Positions 18,330 through 26,790 of a stretch of DNA of 64,000 nucleotides are shown here, piece after piece. The notes under the pieces are model-generated. The model did not search any database. It was not told the origin of the DNA and was given only the letters and a program-made list of their open reading frames with translations. The DNA lies in contig NZ_JAHKPO010000018.1 of assembly GCF_018860365.1 (NCBI RefSeq), positions 186,001 to 250,000 on the forward strand, in the 5' to 3' direction. The position numbers and the translations under genes are program-made. This DNA comes from Arenibacter algicola. GTDB lineage: Bacteria; Bacteroidota; Bacteroidia; Flavobacteriales; Flavobacteriaceae. How positions within the stretch are numbered: position 1 is the first letter of the stretch; each line of letters begins with the position of its first letter.

Positions 18330-19508
18330 TTATTTATGCTTAAGTGCTGGGATTATTCTGTCTTGTAAAACTCTATAAGTTGACTTTTCAGGTTCATCAT
18401 TTATATTCCAACCATTAAAGACAATTATTAAATTATGTTCTGGTGCCATCATTAAATACTGACCTCCATATCCGTTCGCGGAATAAATATTGGTTTTGCC
18501 ATTATCCGTATATTCAGGAATCCACCATTGATACCCATATCCCGTAACACTTTGCCATTGAGGTTTTACGTCTTTAAGTAAAGGGCTTGTGGATGTTGTG
18601 ACCCAACTTTCAGATACAATCTGCTTACCGTTCCATTTCCCTTTGTTCAAAAACAATGAACCAATTTTAGCCAAGTCTTCTGCCTTAAGATATAAACCTC
18701 CTTCTGTATCAATTTCTCCATAAGGCGTTTCTTTCCAATAGTAATCTGTAATGCCGAGTGGCTCAAATAATTTTTCTTCTGCCCAATGATCAATTCGTTT
18801 GCCCGTAATGGTTCTAATGATTTTACCTAAAAGAACAGTTCCTCCACCATTATATACGAATTTTGTTCCTGGTATGGTATCCATAGGCTTGCTCAATACA
18901 TATTCTATCCAGTTGTCGCTTGATTCCAGCCTAAAACAGTCATTTGTAGTATCATTATGATCGGTTTCTTCATTCCATTGTAATCCACTTCTCATAGTCA
19001 ATAAATCTTCAATAGATATATTTTGCTTTCGTTTATCTAAAAAGTTAGTATCATAATCAGTCAAAAAAGGCATTGCTTTGTTGTTAACATTATAATCCTC
19101 ATTCAAATCCAACGCAATACCTAAAAGGATTGAGGTGATACTTTTGGTGACAGACTGAAGGGTGTGCAATTCAGTTTGCTTGTAGTATGGATGCCAATAC
19201 GTATTATTGAAATTGTATTGATGATTGGTTGTGTCATATTTTTGAACTATGGTTTCATAGTCCTGTTCATATTTGTAATCCGCTAATAACTCTTCATTTT
19301 GTATGACCATAAAGCGGTCAATTAATCCATAGTCTCTATCATTTATTTCTGAATTAATAGAATCAATCACGGCGGAAAGGGCATTTTGGGATGTTACCTT
19401 CTGTGGGGCTTTATTAGACTCTTTATTTTTTGAGTTACAACCCAATAACGTTACTATAATTAAAATTGAAAATGTTAGGGTTATGATTTTAACTATAGCT
19501 GTTCTCAT
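18330..19508 (-). CDS. serine hydrolase lipoprotein (class C beta-lactamase/penicillin-binding fold)
   Basis: 392 aa with lipobox LLGC (Cys24). The SxxK motif is SVTK at residues 119-122. The YxN-type motif lies in KFVYNGGGTVL. Tail pattern YGGQYLMMAPEHNLIIV replaces a KTG motif. The family covers esterases and D-aminoacyl hydrolases; the substrate is unknown. Confidence 0.87.
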   Translation of the reverse strand: MRTAIVKIITLTFSILIIVTLLGCNSKNKESNKAPQKVTSQNALSAVIDSINSEINDRDYGLIDRFMVIQNEELLADYKYEQDYETIVQKYDTTNHQYNFNNTYWHPYYKQTELHTLQSVTKSITSILLGIALDLNEDYNVNNKAMPFLTDYDTNFLDKRKQNISIEDLLTMRSGLQWNEETDHNDTTNDCFRLESSDNWIEYVLSKPMDTIPGTKFVYNGGGTVLLGKIIRTITGKRIDHWAEEKLFEPLGITDYYWKETPYGEIDTEGGLYLKAEDLAKIGSLFLNKGKWNGKQIVSESWVTTSTSPLLKDVKPQWQSVTGYGYQWWIPEYTDNGKTNIYSANGYGGQYLMMAPEHNLIIVFNGWNINDEPEKSTYRVLQDRIIPALKHK

Positions 19509-19526
19509 TAATTATGTTTTAATTGG

Positions 19527-19680
19527 GTATAACGTTGATGTATAAGATTGGTTACAATGTTTAAGCACCTAATTTAGCAAATACAAACGAAATAGAAAAT
19601 CCGTCCTGCCACGCTTTTGGGCGTGGGTGGATTTTCGTAAGTAATTGAGAACCAGCCATTAATTATACGCGGTGTTGTAC
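19527..19680 (-). repeat. attC-like site S12
   Basis: AAC at 19531, GTT at 19674 (AATTATACGCGGTGTTGTAC). Inner hairpin CCACGCTTTTGGGCGTGG. R'' flank GTTGTACTGC is identical to the start of the LysR/MdaB cassette at S13. Confidence 0.88.
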
Positions 19681-19685
19681 TGCGT

Positions 19686-20588
19686 TTATTTCATTTTTGA
19701 TGTAAATATATTCTTAATTATATTTAATTCTTTTTTGTATTTCAAATCTGTTCTTGACGCAAAATATAAGGTGTTTTCCGTTTTTACTTTTCCTTCCCAA
19801 ACTAAATTTATTTGGTTTCTTAAAATTTGTTCTTGACATAAAAAATCTGGAACTAATGCAAGTCCGTTTCCATTGTTTAAACATCTTATAATAGAAGTAA
19901 TATTTGGTAAAATATAGTTTGGTTTGAAAGCAGGTTTCTTATTAAAATTCTCAAACCAAAAACGTCTAAAATGTTTCATTTCGTTTGATGAACTATACCA
20001 AACATTTTGAAGTAGTTCGTCTTCTAACTTACTTAAATTTTTTGATTTAATGTGTTTTTGTATTTTAGTTACATTCGTTTTATTTCCTGCTATTAAAACG
20101 ATTCTTTCTTTTGAAAAAGGAATATACTCAACTAATGATTTTTTTTCATTCTGTTTTTTAGGTGTTATTACTAAATCTAAAATACCATTGTTTAGGTCTT
20201 TTATTAAATCTGTATGTGCCCCAAATCTAGCTACTAGGTCAAAGTCTAGTTTTGGAATTTCGGGTTCAATAATTAGTTGAAACATTTCTGAACACATTCC
20301 AATGTTCAGAGATGGATTTTTTTCTTGAGTTGTTTTTTTAAAATGCTGTTCTGCTATTTCAAGTTTTTTTAAAGATTCAATAATATATTCATATAAAAAT
20401 TTCCCATCCTCTGTTGGAATCATTTTTCTCGAAGTACGTTCAAATAATTTTTTGCCAACATAAGCTTCTAGTGCATTTAAGTGTACACTAACTCCAGGCT
20501 GGGACGCATATAAAGCAATAGAAGCTTTAGTCAAAGTTCCGTTTTCATATATTTCTTTAAATGTTCTGTACCATTCTAAATTTACCAT
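19686..20588 (-). CDS. LysR family transcription regulator
   Basis: 300 aa. N-terminal winged HTH (LEWYRTFKEIYENGTLTKAS, ASQPGVSVHLNALE), then a two-lobed effector domain (LNIGMCSEMFQL...). It is transcribed divergently from the MdaB-type reductase at 20682 with a 93-bp shared upstream region. A promoter TTG-N18-TACCTTTG is visible at 20636-20608 on the minus strand. Confidence 0.9.
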   Translation of the reverse strand: MVNLEWYRTFKEIYENGTLTKASIALYASQPGVSVHLNALEAYVGKKLFERTSRKMIPTEDGKFLYEYIIESLKKLEIAEQHFKKTTQEKNPSLNIGMCSEMFQLIIEPEIPKLDFDLVARFGAHTDLIKDLNNGILDLVITPKKQNEKKSLVEYIPFSKERIVLIAGNKTNVTKIQKHIKSKNLSKLEDELLQNVWYSSSNEMKHFRRFWFENFNKKPAFKPNYILPNITSIIRCLNNGNGLALVPDFLCQEQILRNQINLVWEGKVKTENTLYFASRTDLKYKKELNIIKNIFTSKMK

Positions 20589-20607
20589 AGTTATTAAAAT
20601 ATTGATA

Positions 20608-20659
20608 CAAAGGTATGATTTGTATTATTTTTACAATAATAAATATAGCTTTAGTTTTG
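20608..20659. promoter_or_regulatory. divergent lysR/mdaB promoter region
   Basis: Minus strand: TACCTTTG (20615-20608) with TTG 18 bp upstream, 20 bp before the lysR ATG. Plus strand: TAGTTTTG (20652-20659), 23 bp before the mdaB ATG. Both match the Bacteroidota -7 consensus TAnnTTTG. ATTATTTTTACAATAAT between them has the T-N11-A form of a LysR box. No good -33 element was found for the plus-strand promoter. Confidence 0.55.
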
Positions 20660-20681
20660 CCTCAAATAAATTAAGAGACAA

Positions 20682-21278
20682 ATGAAAAATATATTTATAA
20701 TTAATGGAAGTCATCCATTTGCACATTCTGGTGGAAGATTTTACGAAACACTTTTCACTAATACGATTTCATTTTTTGATAAGCTTGAAGAATTTGAAGT
20801 GAAATTTACTCAAGTAGGTGAAAATTATAACGTAAAAAAAGAAGTTGAAAAATTTAAGTGGGCAGATTTAGTGATCTATCATACTCCAATTTGGTGGTTT
20901 CAAATACCTTTTGGATTTAAAAAATATATAGATGAAGTTTTTACGGAAGGTCATCAAAATGGAATTTATGCAAGTGATGGAAGAAGTAGAAAAAATCCAA
21001 ACATCAATTACGGGACCGGTGGTTTAATGCACGGAAAAAAATATATACTTACTACAAGTTGGAATGCACCTAAAACCGCATTTACTTTAGAAAATGAATT
21101 TTTTAATCAAAAAAGTGTAGATGAAGGTGCTATGTTTGGGTTTCACAGAATGAATGCTTTTACAGGAATGGAATTATTAGCAACACATCATTTTCACGAT
21201 ATGGAAAAAAATGCAGATGTTCCTTTTGAGTTGAATAATTACAGTGTTTTTTTAAATGATTTAATGATTAATTTGTAA
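20682..21278 (+). CDS. mdaB: NAD(P)H-dependent oxidoreductase, MdaB type
   Basis: 198 aa flavodoxin-like fold. The FMN/FAD loop GSHPFAHSGGRFYETL and TPIWWFQIPFGFKKYIDEVF are typical of the MdaB/NQO quinone-reductase group. It reduces quinones by two electrons and protects from redox-cycling drugs. It is paired with a divergent LysR gene in one cassette, which suggests inducer-dependent expression. Confidence 0.88.
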   Translation: MKNIFIINGSHPFAHSGGRFYETLFTNTISFFDKLEEFEVKFTQVGENYNVKKEVEKFKWADLVIYHTPIWWFQIPFGFKKYIDEVFTEGHQNGIYASDGRSRKNPNINYGTGGLMHGKKYILTTSWNAPKTAFTLENEFFNQKSVDEGAMFGFHRMNAFTGMELLATHHFHDMEKNADVPFELNNYSVFLNDLMINL

Positions 21279-21304
21279 TTATCTGGTTTAGTTTCGAAAA
21301 TGCA

Positions 21305-21581
21305 GTACAACGGTTGAGCTATGAACATTACGGGAGCAAACTAGCGTTTGCTTTCCGCCACGCACACAGCAAAATCTTTTACCTGCCCGTACCGAAAAGG
21401 TAACGGCCCGACTTTGTTATTCAGTCTGGCGTTCGGGCGGGTTTTCGCCTGCCACGCTTTTTAGCGTGGTTTTTTCTTTTTTTGTTCTAAAGCAAAATCC
21501 ATAAGATTTAGCAACTTTATAAATATACACAAACCTTTCGATTAAGCACGAAGCTCTTATGGTTTATAGGTTGTGTTTCAG
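21305..21581 (-). repeat. attC-like site S13 (longest, about 277 bp)
   Basis: AAC at 21309 and GTT at 21575. Inner hairpins TGCCACGCTTTTTAGCGTGG (shared with S22) and CCCGAC...TTCGGGCGGG. AAATATACACAAACC and the GGTTTATAGG right half tie it to the S22/S33 family. Start GTTGTACTGC matches S12. Confidence 0.8.
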
Positions 21582-21655
21582 GTCGTTATTCTTTTTTGTC
21601 AAAAGGCAGACAATTGATGCCATATATAATTTCGCTATCTTTAATAAAAATATAA

Positions 21656-22969
21656 ATGACAATAAACTCGAATGCCGGCTATCAAGCAATTCAAATATTA
21701 ATTATTCTCTGCTTTACGTTTATCAGCTCACAAACCAGTGCCCAAGATAGTGAAGCAATAAGCATTAATCAACAGCTTGATGTGATACGCAACTATCCAT
21801 TTGATATGCCGTTCGAGCGAAGTGATATTAATCTCCTTAATTGGCAGTATTGGCCTTATAGCCGTTATGCAAGTCATCACCCACGAGAGTTTATACCAAT
21901 GGCTACCATCCACGCTGACCCTGAAGCAGCAGCACTTGAAGAAATAAAAAATGACCCATTCAATCTCGTGGAGCTGGAAGTTTCTGTTGATACGGAAAAA
22001 GATGTTCCATTATCAGACCTTCTGCAGTCAATACAAATGAAAGGCTTTGCTGTGATGCATGAGGGGAAATTAGTTTTTGAAACCTACGATCAAGGCATGC
22101 AAAAACATGATATTCAAATTTTACAATCTAGTTCAAAAACGTTCACCGGTATGTTAATCCATAAGTTGGCAAGCGAGGGCCTATTAGATTTAGGCGCTAA
22201 TGTGGACGAATATTTACCTGAATTGAATGCTGATGTTTTCAAAGGTTCTACGTTGCAAAATATGCTTGATATGGAAGTGGGGTTTCCTGACTTTGGTAGT
22301 TACCACAATGCAGATGATTTTGGCTTTATGAGTGAAGTTCATATGGGGCTGAAGCCAAAGGTGCTAGGTGTTGAACATCGTTCAACTTTGTTATTTATTC
22401 AACAGTTTCAAAAACCATCCTTCGCAGCTGGCAACAAATTTTCATATAATGATATGAATACTCAGGTGTTGGCTATGGTTGCTGAGCAGGTCACAGGTAA
22501 GCAATATGCTCAGTTGATAGAAGAAAACTTCTGGCGCCCCTTACAAGCCCGCTATGATGCAGCTGTTTCCATTGATGAAGACGGCAATGCAGGCGCTAGC
22601 TGGGGTATGGCAGTAACACTAAGGGATGCTGCTAGGTTTGGCCAAATGATGTTAAATAGAGGCAGTTTTAAAGGTAAGAGGGTAATCCCTGAGAGTTACT
22701 TTGAATCAACATTTGACCAACCACCTACAGAACCCTTATCGCCTTATTTCGTACTTGGACAACAAGAGGATTACAGAAATCAAGTATGGATGCTGCGAGA
22801 CGATGGGTTGATGCATACGATAGGTTCATTTGGCCAGTTTATTTTTGCGGATTACAAAAACGAAATCGCCATAGTTTTCATGGCAAATTGGAAGGATAAT
22901 GGTCACTTGGAAAGCAAAGAGCATTTGCTGCGAATTGTCCGTGCAGTAGGCAAACAAATTAATCGTTAA
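21656..22969 (+). CDS. secreted serine hydrolase (beta-lactamase-like)
   Basis: 437 aa with a signal peptide ending TSAQ. The active-site SxxK is SSSK at 158-161, followed by KFSYNDMNTQ (YxN type). It is the only serine hydrolase here on the + strand. By eye its codon use is richer in GC and in CGC/GGC codons than the neighbouring genes, so it may come from a different donor, possibly gammaproteobacterial. The ATG at 21656 is the only start that keeps the signal peptide. Confidence 0.85.
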   Translation: MTINSNAGYQAIQILIILCFTFISSQTSAQDSEAISINQQLDVIRNYPFDMPFERSDINLLNWQYWPYSRYASHHPREFIPMATIHADPEAAALEEIKNDPFNLVELEVSVDTEKDVPLSDLLQSIQMKGFAVMHEGKLVFETYDQGMQKHDIQILQSSSKTFTGMLIHKLASEGLLDLGANVDEYLPELNADVFKGSTLQNMLDMEVGFPDFGSYHNADDFGFMSEVHMGLKPKVLGVEHRSTLLFIQQFQKPSFAAGNKFSYNDMNTQVLAMVAEQVTGKQYAQLIEENFWRPLQARYDAAVSIDEDGNAGASWGMAVTLRDAARFGQMMLNRGSFKGKRVIPESYFESTFDQPPTEPLSPYFVLGQQEDYRNQVWMLRDDGLMHTIGSFGQFIFADYKNEIAIVFMANWKDNGHLESKEHLLRIVRAVGKQINR

Positions 22970-23113
22970 CCATTTTATTGATACCTTCTCTATAGTAGGG
23001 TTCTTCACCGCTTTATTGATTTCTATTTTTTTTGTTCTTACATAAAGAAAAAAGAGAAACGAATAAGAAAATACCAATTGCTCTGATGTAATTAAGTATT
23101 TTTTTTTAATGAC

Positions 23114-23244
23114 CTGTATCGTTTAGTAAATGAAAAGTAGGCGATTTCGAAGTGCCAAACTTTCGGTTAAGCACAATGTTTGATACGAGCCAAAAGCCTT
23201 TGTTTTATTACTGTTTCGCCTGTTTTTTAAATACATTGTTGTGT
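23114..23244 (-). repeat. attC-like site S14
   Basis: The left core is changed to ATCG (23118). Right AAATACATTGTTGTG has GTT at 23238. GAAAAGTAGGCGATTTCGAAG and the right counterpart TTCGCCTGTTTT are shared with S28. The CAGGTC flank links it with S13. It overlaps the 3' end of the GNAT gene. Confidence 0.78.
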
Positions 23245-23795
23245 GCAGGTATTCCATTTTTATTAGTTTCTATTTTTAAGACAATCGTGTCTTCATAGTC
23301 TGGAATAAAGTCATCTGGAATTTTATCGGTTTCAATGAATCCTGCTTTTTTATATGACTTAATTGCATTCAGATTTCGATTTGAAGGAGCTATGTAAATT
23401 GTCTTGCAATCAAATTTATCTTTTAAATAGTTACATAAGCACATTATTGCTTCCGGTCCAAATCCTTTTCCAGTATATTTTCTGTCGGCCAACCAAATGT
23501 CAATTTCTGTGGACTTTGTTTTTTTGTTTATGTCGTTATAGTTTATTTGTCCAATTTCCTGTCCAAAATGTGTCAATATGAAACATTGTCCATTCAGTGG
23601 TTTCGAACCGTCAAAATAATGGTCTAAAAAATCTTGGTTAAATTCTTCCCAAGTTGGAATAGGAGCGTCAGGGAAATTTGGAGAGCCAAGCATATAACTT
23701 GTTAGGTTTGAACGAGTTAGCCAATCATATACACTTCTTTTGTCCTGTAAAGTAGCTGGTCTGATTATCAGTCTATGTGTATTTAATAGTTCCAA
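23208..23795 (-). CDS. GNAT acetyltransferase (RimJ/RimL type)
   Basis: About 195 aa from a TTG at 23795 (KKLELLNTHRLIIRPA). A further in-frame TTG at 23834 lies inside site S15 and is rejected. The acetyl-CoA loop is YTGKGFGPEAI, with NLNAIKSYKKAGF as the C-terminal beta-bulge helix. The frame reads through the R'' of S14 and stops 30 bp inside it (tail IPAHNNVFKKQAKQ), so the last dozen residues are repeat-encoded. Confidence 0.83.
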   Translation of the reverse strand: MELLNTHRLIIRPATLQDKRSVYDWLTRSNLTSYMLGSPNFPDAPIPTWEEFNQDFLDHYFDGSKPLNGQCFILTHFGQEIGQINYNDINKKTKSTEIDIWLADRKYTGKGFGPEAIMCLCNYLKDKFDCKTIYIAPSNRNLNAIKSYKKAGFIETDKIPDDFIPDYEDTIVLKIETNKNGIPAHNNVFKKQAKQ

Positions 23796-23807
23796 TTTCT
23801 TCGATTT

Positions 23808-23864
23808 ACCCAACTGCCTTTCGGCAAGCACCAAAGCCTGTATTGCTTATAGCCATTGTTGTAC
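23808..23864 (-). repeat. attC-like site S15 (short, 57 bp)
   Basis: AAC at 23812, GTT at 23858 (TTATAGCCATTGTTGTACG). Arms GCC..GGCAAGC and GCTTATAGCC pair imperfectly. The left end is worn (CAACTGCC). Confidence 0.65.
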
Positions 23865-23884
23865 GTTCGTTCTTTTTCCCACGT

Positions 23885-24379
23885 TTAGTTTGGGGAATGC
23901 AGACCAATTTTATTTCCTTCCGAGTCAAGGAATATTGCGTAATAACCGCTTTCGTCAGCGTGAAGTGATTTTGGAACAATGATTTCTCCACCATTTTGCT
24001 CTACTTTATCAAGAATTATTTGAAGATTATCTCCACCATCTAGATATATGGTAACTCCGTCAGCCGAGGGTTTGTAACCTTCCGCTTTCATTATAACTCC
24101 CGTAACCATTTGCCCTTCATATGGGAATATGCCCATTTGCATTTCTGGGAAATCCATTTTTTCAATGTTAAGGTCTAAAATTGTTTGATAAAAATCGACT
24201 GCTCTTGAAATATCTGTAGCCGGAATTTCAAAAATGGAAATAAAACTTTTCATATCGCTCGTTTTTTGTGTTTCGTTTGAATCGGTTTGTTGGTTCTCGT
24301 TACTGGATTTGTCTTGACCTTTACAAGCTATAATGCAAAAGGAAAGTATAACCGCACAACAAAGTGTTCTCTTTTTCAT
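23885..24379 (-). CDS. VOC/glyoxalase-fold lipoprotein
   Basis: 164 aa with a lipobox (IIAC) and a Gln/Ser/Glu-rich spacer. Residues about 45-160 are one VOC module (ISIFEIPATDISRAVDFYQTIL ... SEGNKIGLHS). It lies 74 bp downstream of an AraC-family gene on the same strand without a site between. VOC proteins include isomerases, dioxygenases and binding proteins; the role here is unknown. Confidence 0.82.
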   Translation of the reverse strand: MKKRTLCCAVILSFCIIACKGQDKSSNENQQTDSNETQKTSDMKSFISIFEIPATDISRAVDFYQTILDLNIEKMDFPEMQMGIFPYEGQMVTGVIMKAEGYKPSADGVTIYLDGGDNLQIILDKVEQNGGEIIVPKSLHADESGYYAIFLDSEGNKIGLHSPN

Positions 24380-24453
24380 ATTTGATGTTTAAATTCTCGG
24401 TGCAAATATGAAATTTTTACGAAGTCAAAAATTGTAAAAATGCGACACCTTGT

Positions 24454-25269
24454 TTATTTGTAGAAGAGTGTTGAAAGAGCCATATTTTCGTTACCTAAAA
24501 AATCCTTCGGGTTAATTCCTGTAAACTCCTTAAAGTCTTTTATAAAATGTGCTTGGTCGAAATATTCACTTTCGTATGCAATGTTGGTTAAGGTGTCTGT
24601 CTTTTTGTTTAGCAACATTTTTAAAGCAGTTTGAAGTCGGATGACTTTACCCAATTGTTTTGGGCTGACACCAATTTGCTTTTTAAAATTTCTTTCTAGT
24701 TGTCTTCTTTTGGACAAGTCTTCTTTAAGAATAGTCAATATCGATTCAGTTCCATTTGATGATATAAGTGCATCAACGGTCCGTTTTACAATATTGTCAA
24801 CTGTGGTTTTATCATTGAGTTTTTCTAAAAGAAAGTTTTCTACGATTTCAATTCGTTGTTTGCTGTCTGTTGCGTGAATTATTTTTTGTTCCAATTCTTT
24901 TGCGGTATTCTCTCCAAACAATAATTCTATTGGCGTTTCTTTATTTGCCAAATTTTTAATGGGCGTAGTAACGAAATTGGCAAAGCCATAAGGGTAAAAT
25001 CTAATTGCAAATGTATTTACGTAGCCTGTTGGCTCGATAAAAAATGGTTCAATCGTTTGTCCAAGTACCATTGCACGAGGTTGAAGGATAAATTCATCTT
25101 GCGTAGTGTAACGCTTTATGTCGTCTCCAAGGATAAATGCCATTTCAATACAACCATCAGGTATAATTAGCTGTCTTTCCTTATCGTTTTCGTTAGGAAC
25201 TTCCAAAGTCCAATAACAACTTACAAGAGATTCTAAATCTGGATGTGGTTGGAATGTTTGATAGTCCAT
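24454..25269 (-). CDS. AraC family regulator with DUF6597-like sensor
   Basis: 271 aa. N-terminal sensor (FQPHPDLESLVSCYWTLE, IIPDGCIEMAF) and C-terminal AraC HTHs (KKQIGVSPKQLGKVIRLQ, YFDQAHFIKDFKEFTGINPKDF). It is the upstream gene of a two-gene cassette whose second gene is the VOC lipoprotein, its likely target. Confidence 0.85.
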   Translation of the reverse strand: MDYQTFQPHPDLESLVSCYWTLEVPNENDKERQLIIPDGCIEMAFILGDDIKRYTTQDEFILQPRAMVLGQTIEPFFIEPTGYVNTFAIRFYPYGFANFVTTPIKNLANKETPIELLFGENTAKELEQKIIHATDSKQRIEIVENFLLEKLNDKTTVDNIVKRTVDALISSNGTESILTILKEDLSKRRQLERNFKKQIGVSPKQLGKVIRLQTALKMLLNKKTDTLTNIAYESEYFDQAHFIKDFKEFTGINPKDFLGNENMALSTLFYK

Positions 25270-25296
25270 TGATTAATTGATGTTTTTTTGAATGAC

Positions 25297-25529
25297 GCAC
25301 AACGGTCTCGTGTAACCGCCAGGTACGGGTTAAATTAGCGATTATTTTCGGTTTAGCACAGGCTTTGGCCATTCCGACCGGCCCGACAAGGGTATGCTGG
25401 CGGGGTGGATTCTAGCCTGCCCTGAGCGAAGTCGAAGGGTAGTAGGATCCGCCGACCAGAGCATTGCGACCAACGAACTCCTTATAAAATATACATCAAT
25501 GCATAAATGGCGGTTATATATTGTTGGCT
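25297..25529 (-). repeat. attC-like site S16 (long family)
   Basis: AAC at 25301 (AACGGTCTCGTGTAAC), GTT at 25523. Interior ATTAGCGATTATTTTCGG, CCCGACAAGG and CCTGAGCGAAGTCGAAGGG is nearly the same as in S19, 2.8 kb away in the same orientation. Confidence 0.88.
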
Positions 25530-25541
25530 GTAGTGTTTTTT

Positions 25542-26009
25542 TCAATCCCATATGTTTGGTCTATCAATTTTCATTGCTCTTAAATACGATAAAAATGTTC
25601 CTGCGTGTACAGATTCATGATATCCAATCCGTAACAAATATTTTGCAAGGATTTTCTTGTCTCCATTTCCAGGGTGTACTATTTTCGTTTCGTTTAATTC
25701 CCTATCCGAAAATTGTCGAATACTTTCTAAAAATGTTTTTCTAAAAGGCTCAGCAAATTCAAGTTCATCTTTTAGGTTTATGAATGGTCGGTTTTTCCAA
25801 GGTGTTTTATAATTTGTCATATCTCCTTGATTAATAATAACATTCCAGCCATAATCAGCCTCCAAAACGTGTCTTATCATTTCTGACGCACTCATTGCTT
25901 TTTCGTCAGGTTTCCAATTATAATATTTCTCAGGTAGTCCATTCCAAAGTTTTATACTTCTTCTCCTTATTTCTTTGAAATTTATAATTATGAGTTCGGA
26001 TTGGTTCAT
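25542..26009 (-). CDS. DinB/YfiT-like metal-binding four-helix protein
   Basis: 155 aa. The three metal-ligand His positions of the DinB superfamily are suggested by SASEMIRHVLEAD and YHESVHAGTFL. Members include thiol-dependent detoxification enzymes as well as many proteins without known activity. Single-gene cassette between S16 and S17. Confidence 0.82.
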   Translation of the reverse strand: MNQSELIIINFKEIRRRSIKLWNGLPEKYYNWKPDEKAMSASEMIRHVLEADYGWNVIINQGDMTNYKTPWKNRPFINLKDELEFAEPFRKTFLESIRQFSDRELNETKIVHPGNGDKKILAKYLLRIGYHESVHAGTFLSYLRAMKIDRPNIWD

Positions 26010-26042
26010 TTTCTTTGTTTCAAGAATGTCTTTTTACATTTC

Positions 26043-26133
26043 AGACAACGGTTTAGTATAAGTGACATAGCCAACAGACAAAAACCTTTGATTAAGCCAA
26101 AAACACCCACATTAATTTTATACGGTGTTGTTT
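26043..26133 (-). repeat. attC-like site S17
   Basis: AAC at 26047 (ACAACGGTTTAGTATAAG), GTT at 26127 (ATTTTATACGGTGTTGTTTG), 91 bp. The right half is shared with S6. Confidence 0.83.
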
Positions 26134-26144
26134 GCAGTATTTTT

Positions 26145-26588
26145 TTACTTTCTTACTGTTGAATGTAAAAAGTCCATTTTCCATTTTCCGTCAATCTTTT
26201 TAAAAGTAGCACTTTCTAACCAGTCAAATTTAACTTTAGTTGTATCATTAAAAACAAAGTTTGCGCGATTAAAATAATTGATATTACCAGAATTGTTATC
26301 CACGTTAATTCTCAGATTTTCAAATTTATATTCAGCTGTATATTTTGGAAAACTCTTCATCATTTTGAAAATACTGTCATTGTTAAAAACTACTCCATCT
26401 TCATATATAATAAAGTCGTCAGTTGTCAAATCTCGCATTTTTTTAAAATCCATTGTTTCAATTCCGTTAAAATATCCAATTAAAACGGACTTTAATTGTT
26501 CAGGATTATCAGTTTTTTCTTCTTGACAAGAACTAAATAGCAGAATCTGGGTCAGAAGTAAAATTGACAATTGTTTCATATGATTCAT
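26145..26588 (-). CDS. NTF2/SnoaL-like lipoprotein
   Basis: 147 aa with lipobox FSSC and an NTF2-like domain (VLIGYFNGIETMDFKKMRDLTTDDFIIYEDG). The start may be the second ATG (MKQLSILLL) at 26579. One of several unrelated NTF2-like cassettes in the array. Confidence 0.78.
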   Translation of the reverse strand: MNHMKQLSILLLTQILLFSSCQEEKTDNPEQLKSVLIGYFNGIETMDFKKMRDLTTDDFIIYEDGVVFNNDSIFKMMKSFPKYTAEYKFENLRINVDNNSGNINYFNRANFVFNDTTKVKFDWLESATFKKIDGKWKMDFLHSTVRK

Positions 26589-26624
26589 TTTTGGTGGGTT
26601 TGTTTATTCGTTTTGGCTTATTGC

Positions 26625-26780
26625 ACGCAACGCAGCGCTATGTGTAGTTGCGTGGTTTAGCACTTAACCTCGCCAATACACGCCAAGTTGGAAATTCCGC
26701 AGGAATTTTCAAAGTAGGCGAGAACAAGCAACCCGCCGGAACGACCCTGTCGGGCTGGTTACTTATAGCCACTGTTGTGC
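26625..26780 (-). repeat. attC-like site S18
   Basis: AAC at 26629 (AACGCAGCGCTATG), GTT at 26774 (TTATAGCCACTGTTGTGCC). R'' flank GTTGTGCCG equals the start of the pectate-lyase cassette at S19. Central stem GAAATTCCGCAGGAATTTTC is shared with S11. Confidence 0.87.
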
Positions 26781-26790
26781 CGTCGTGCTT

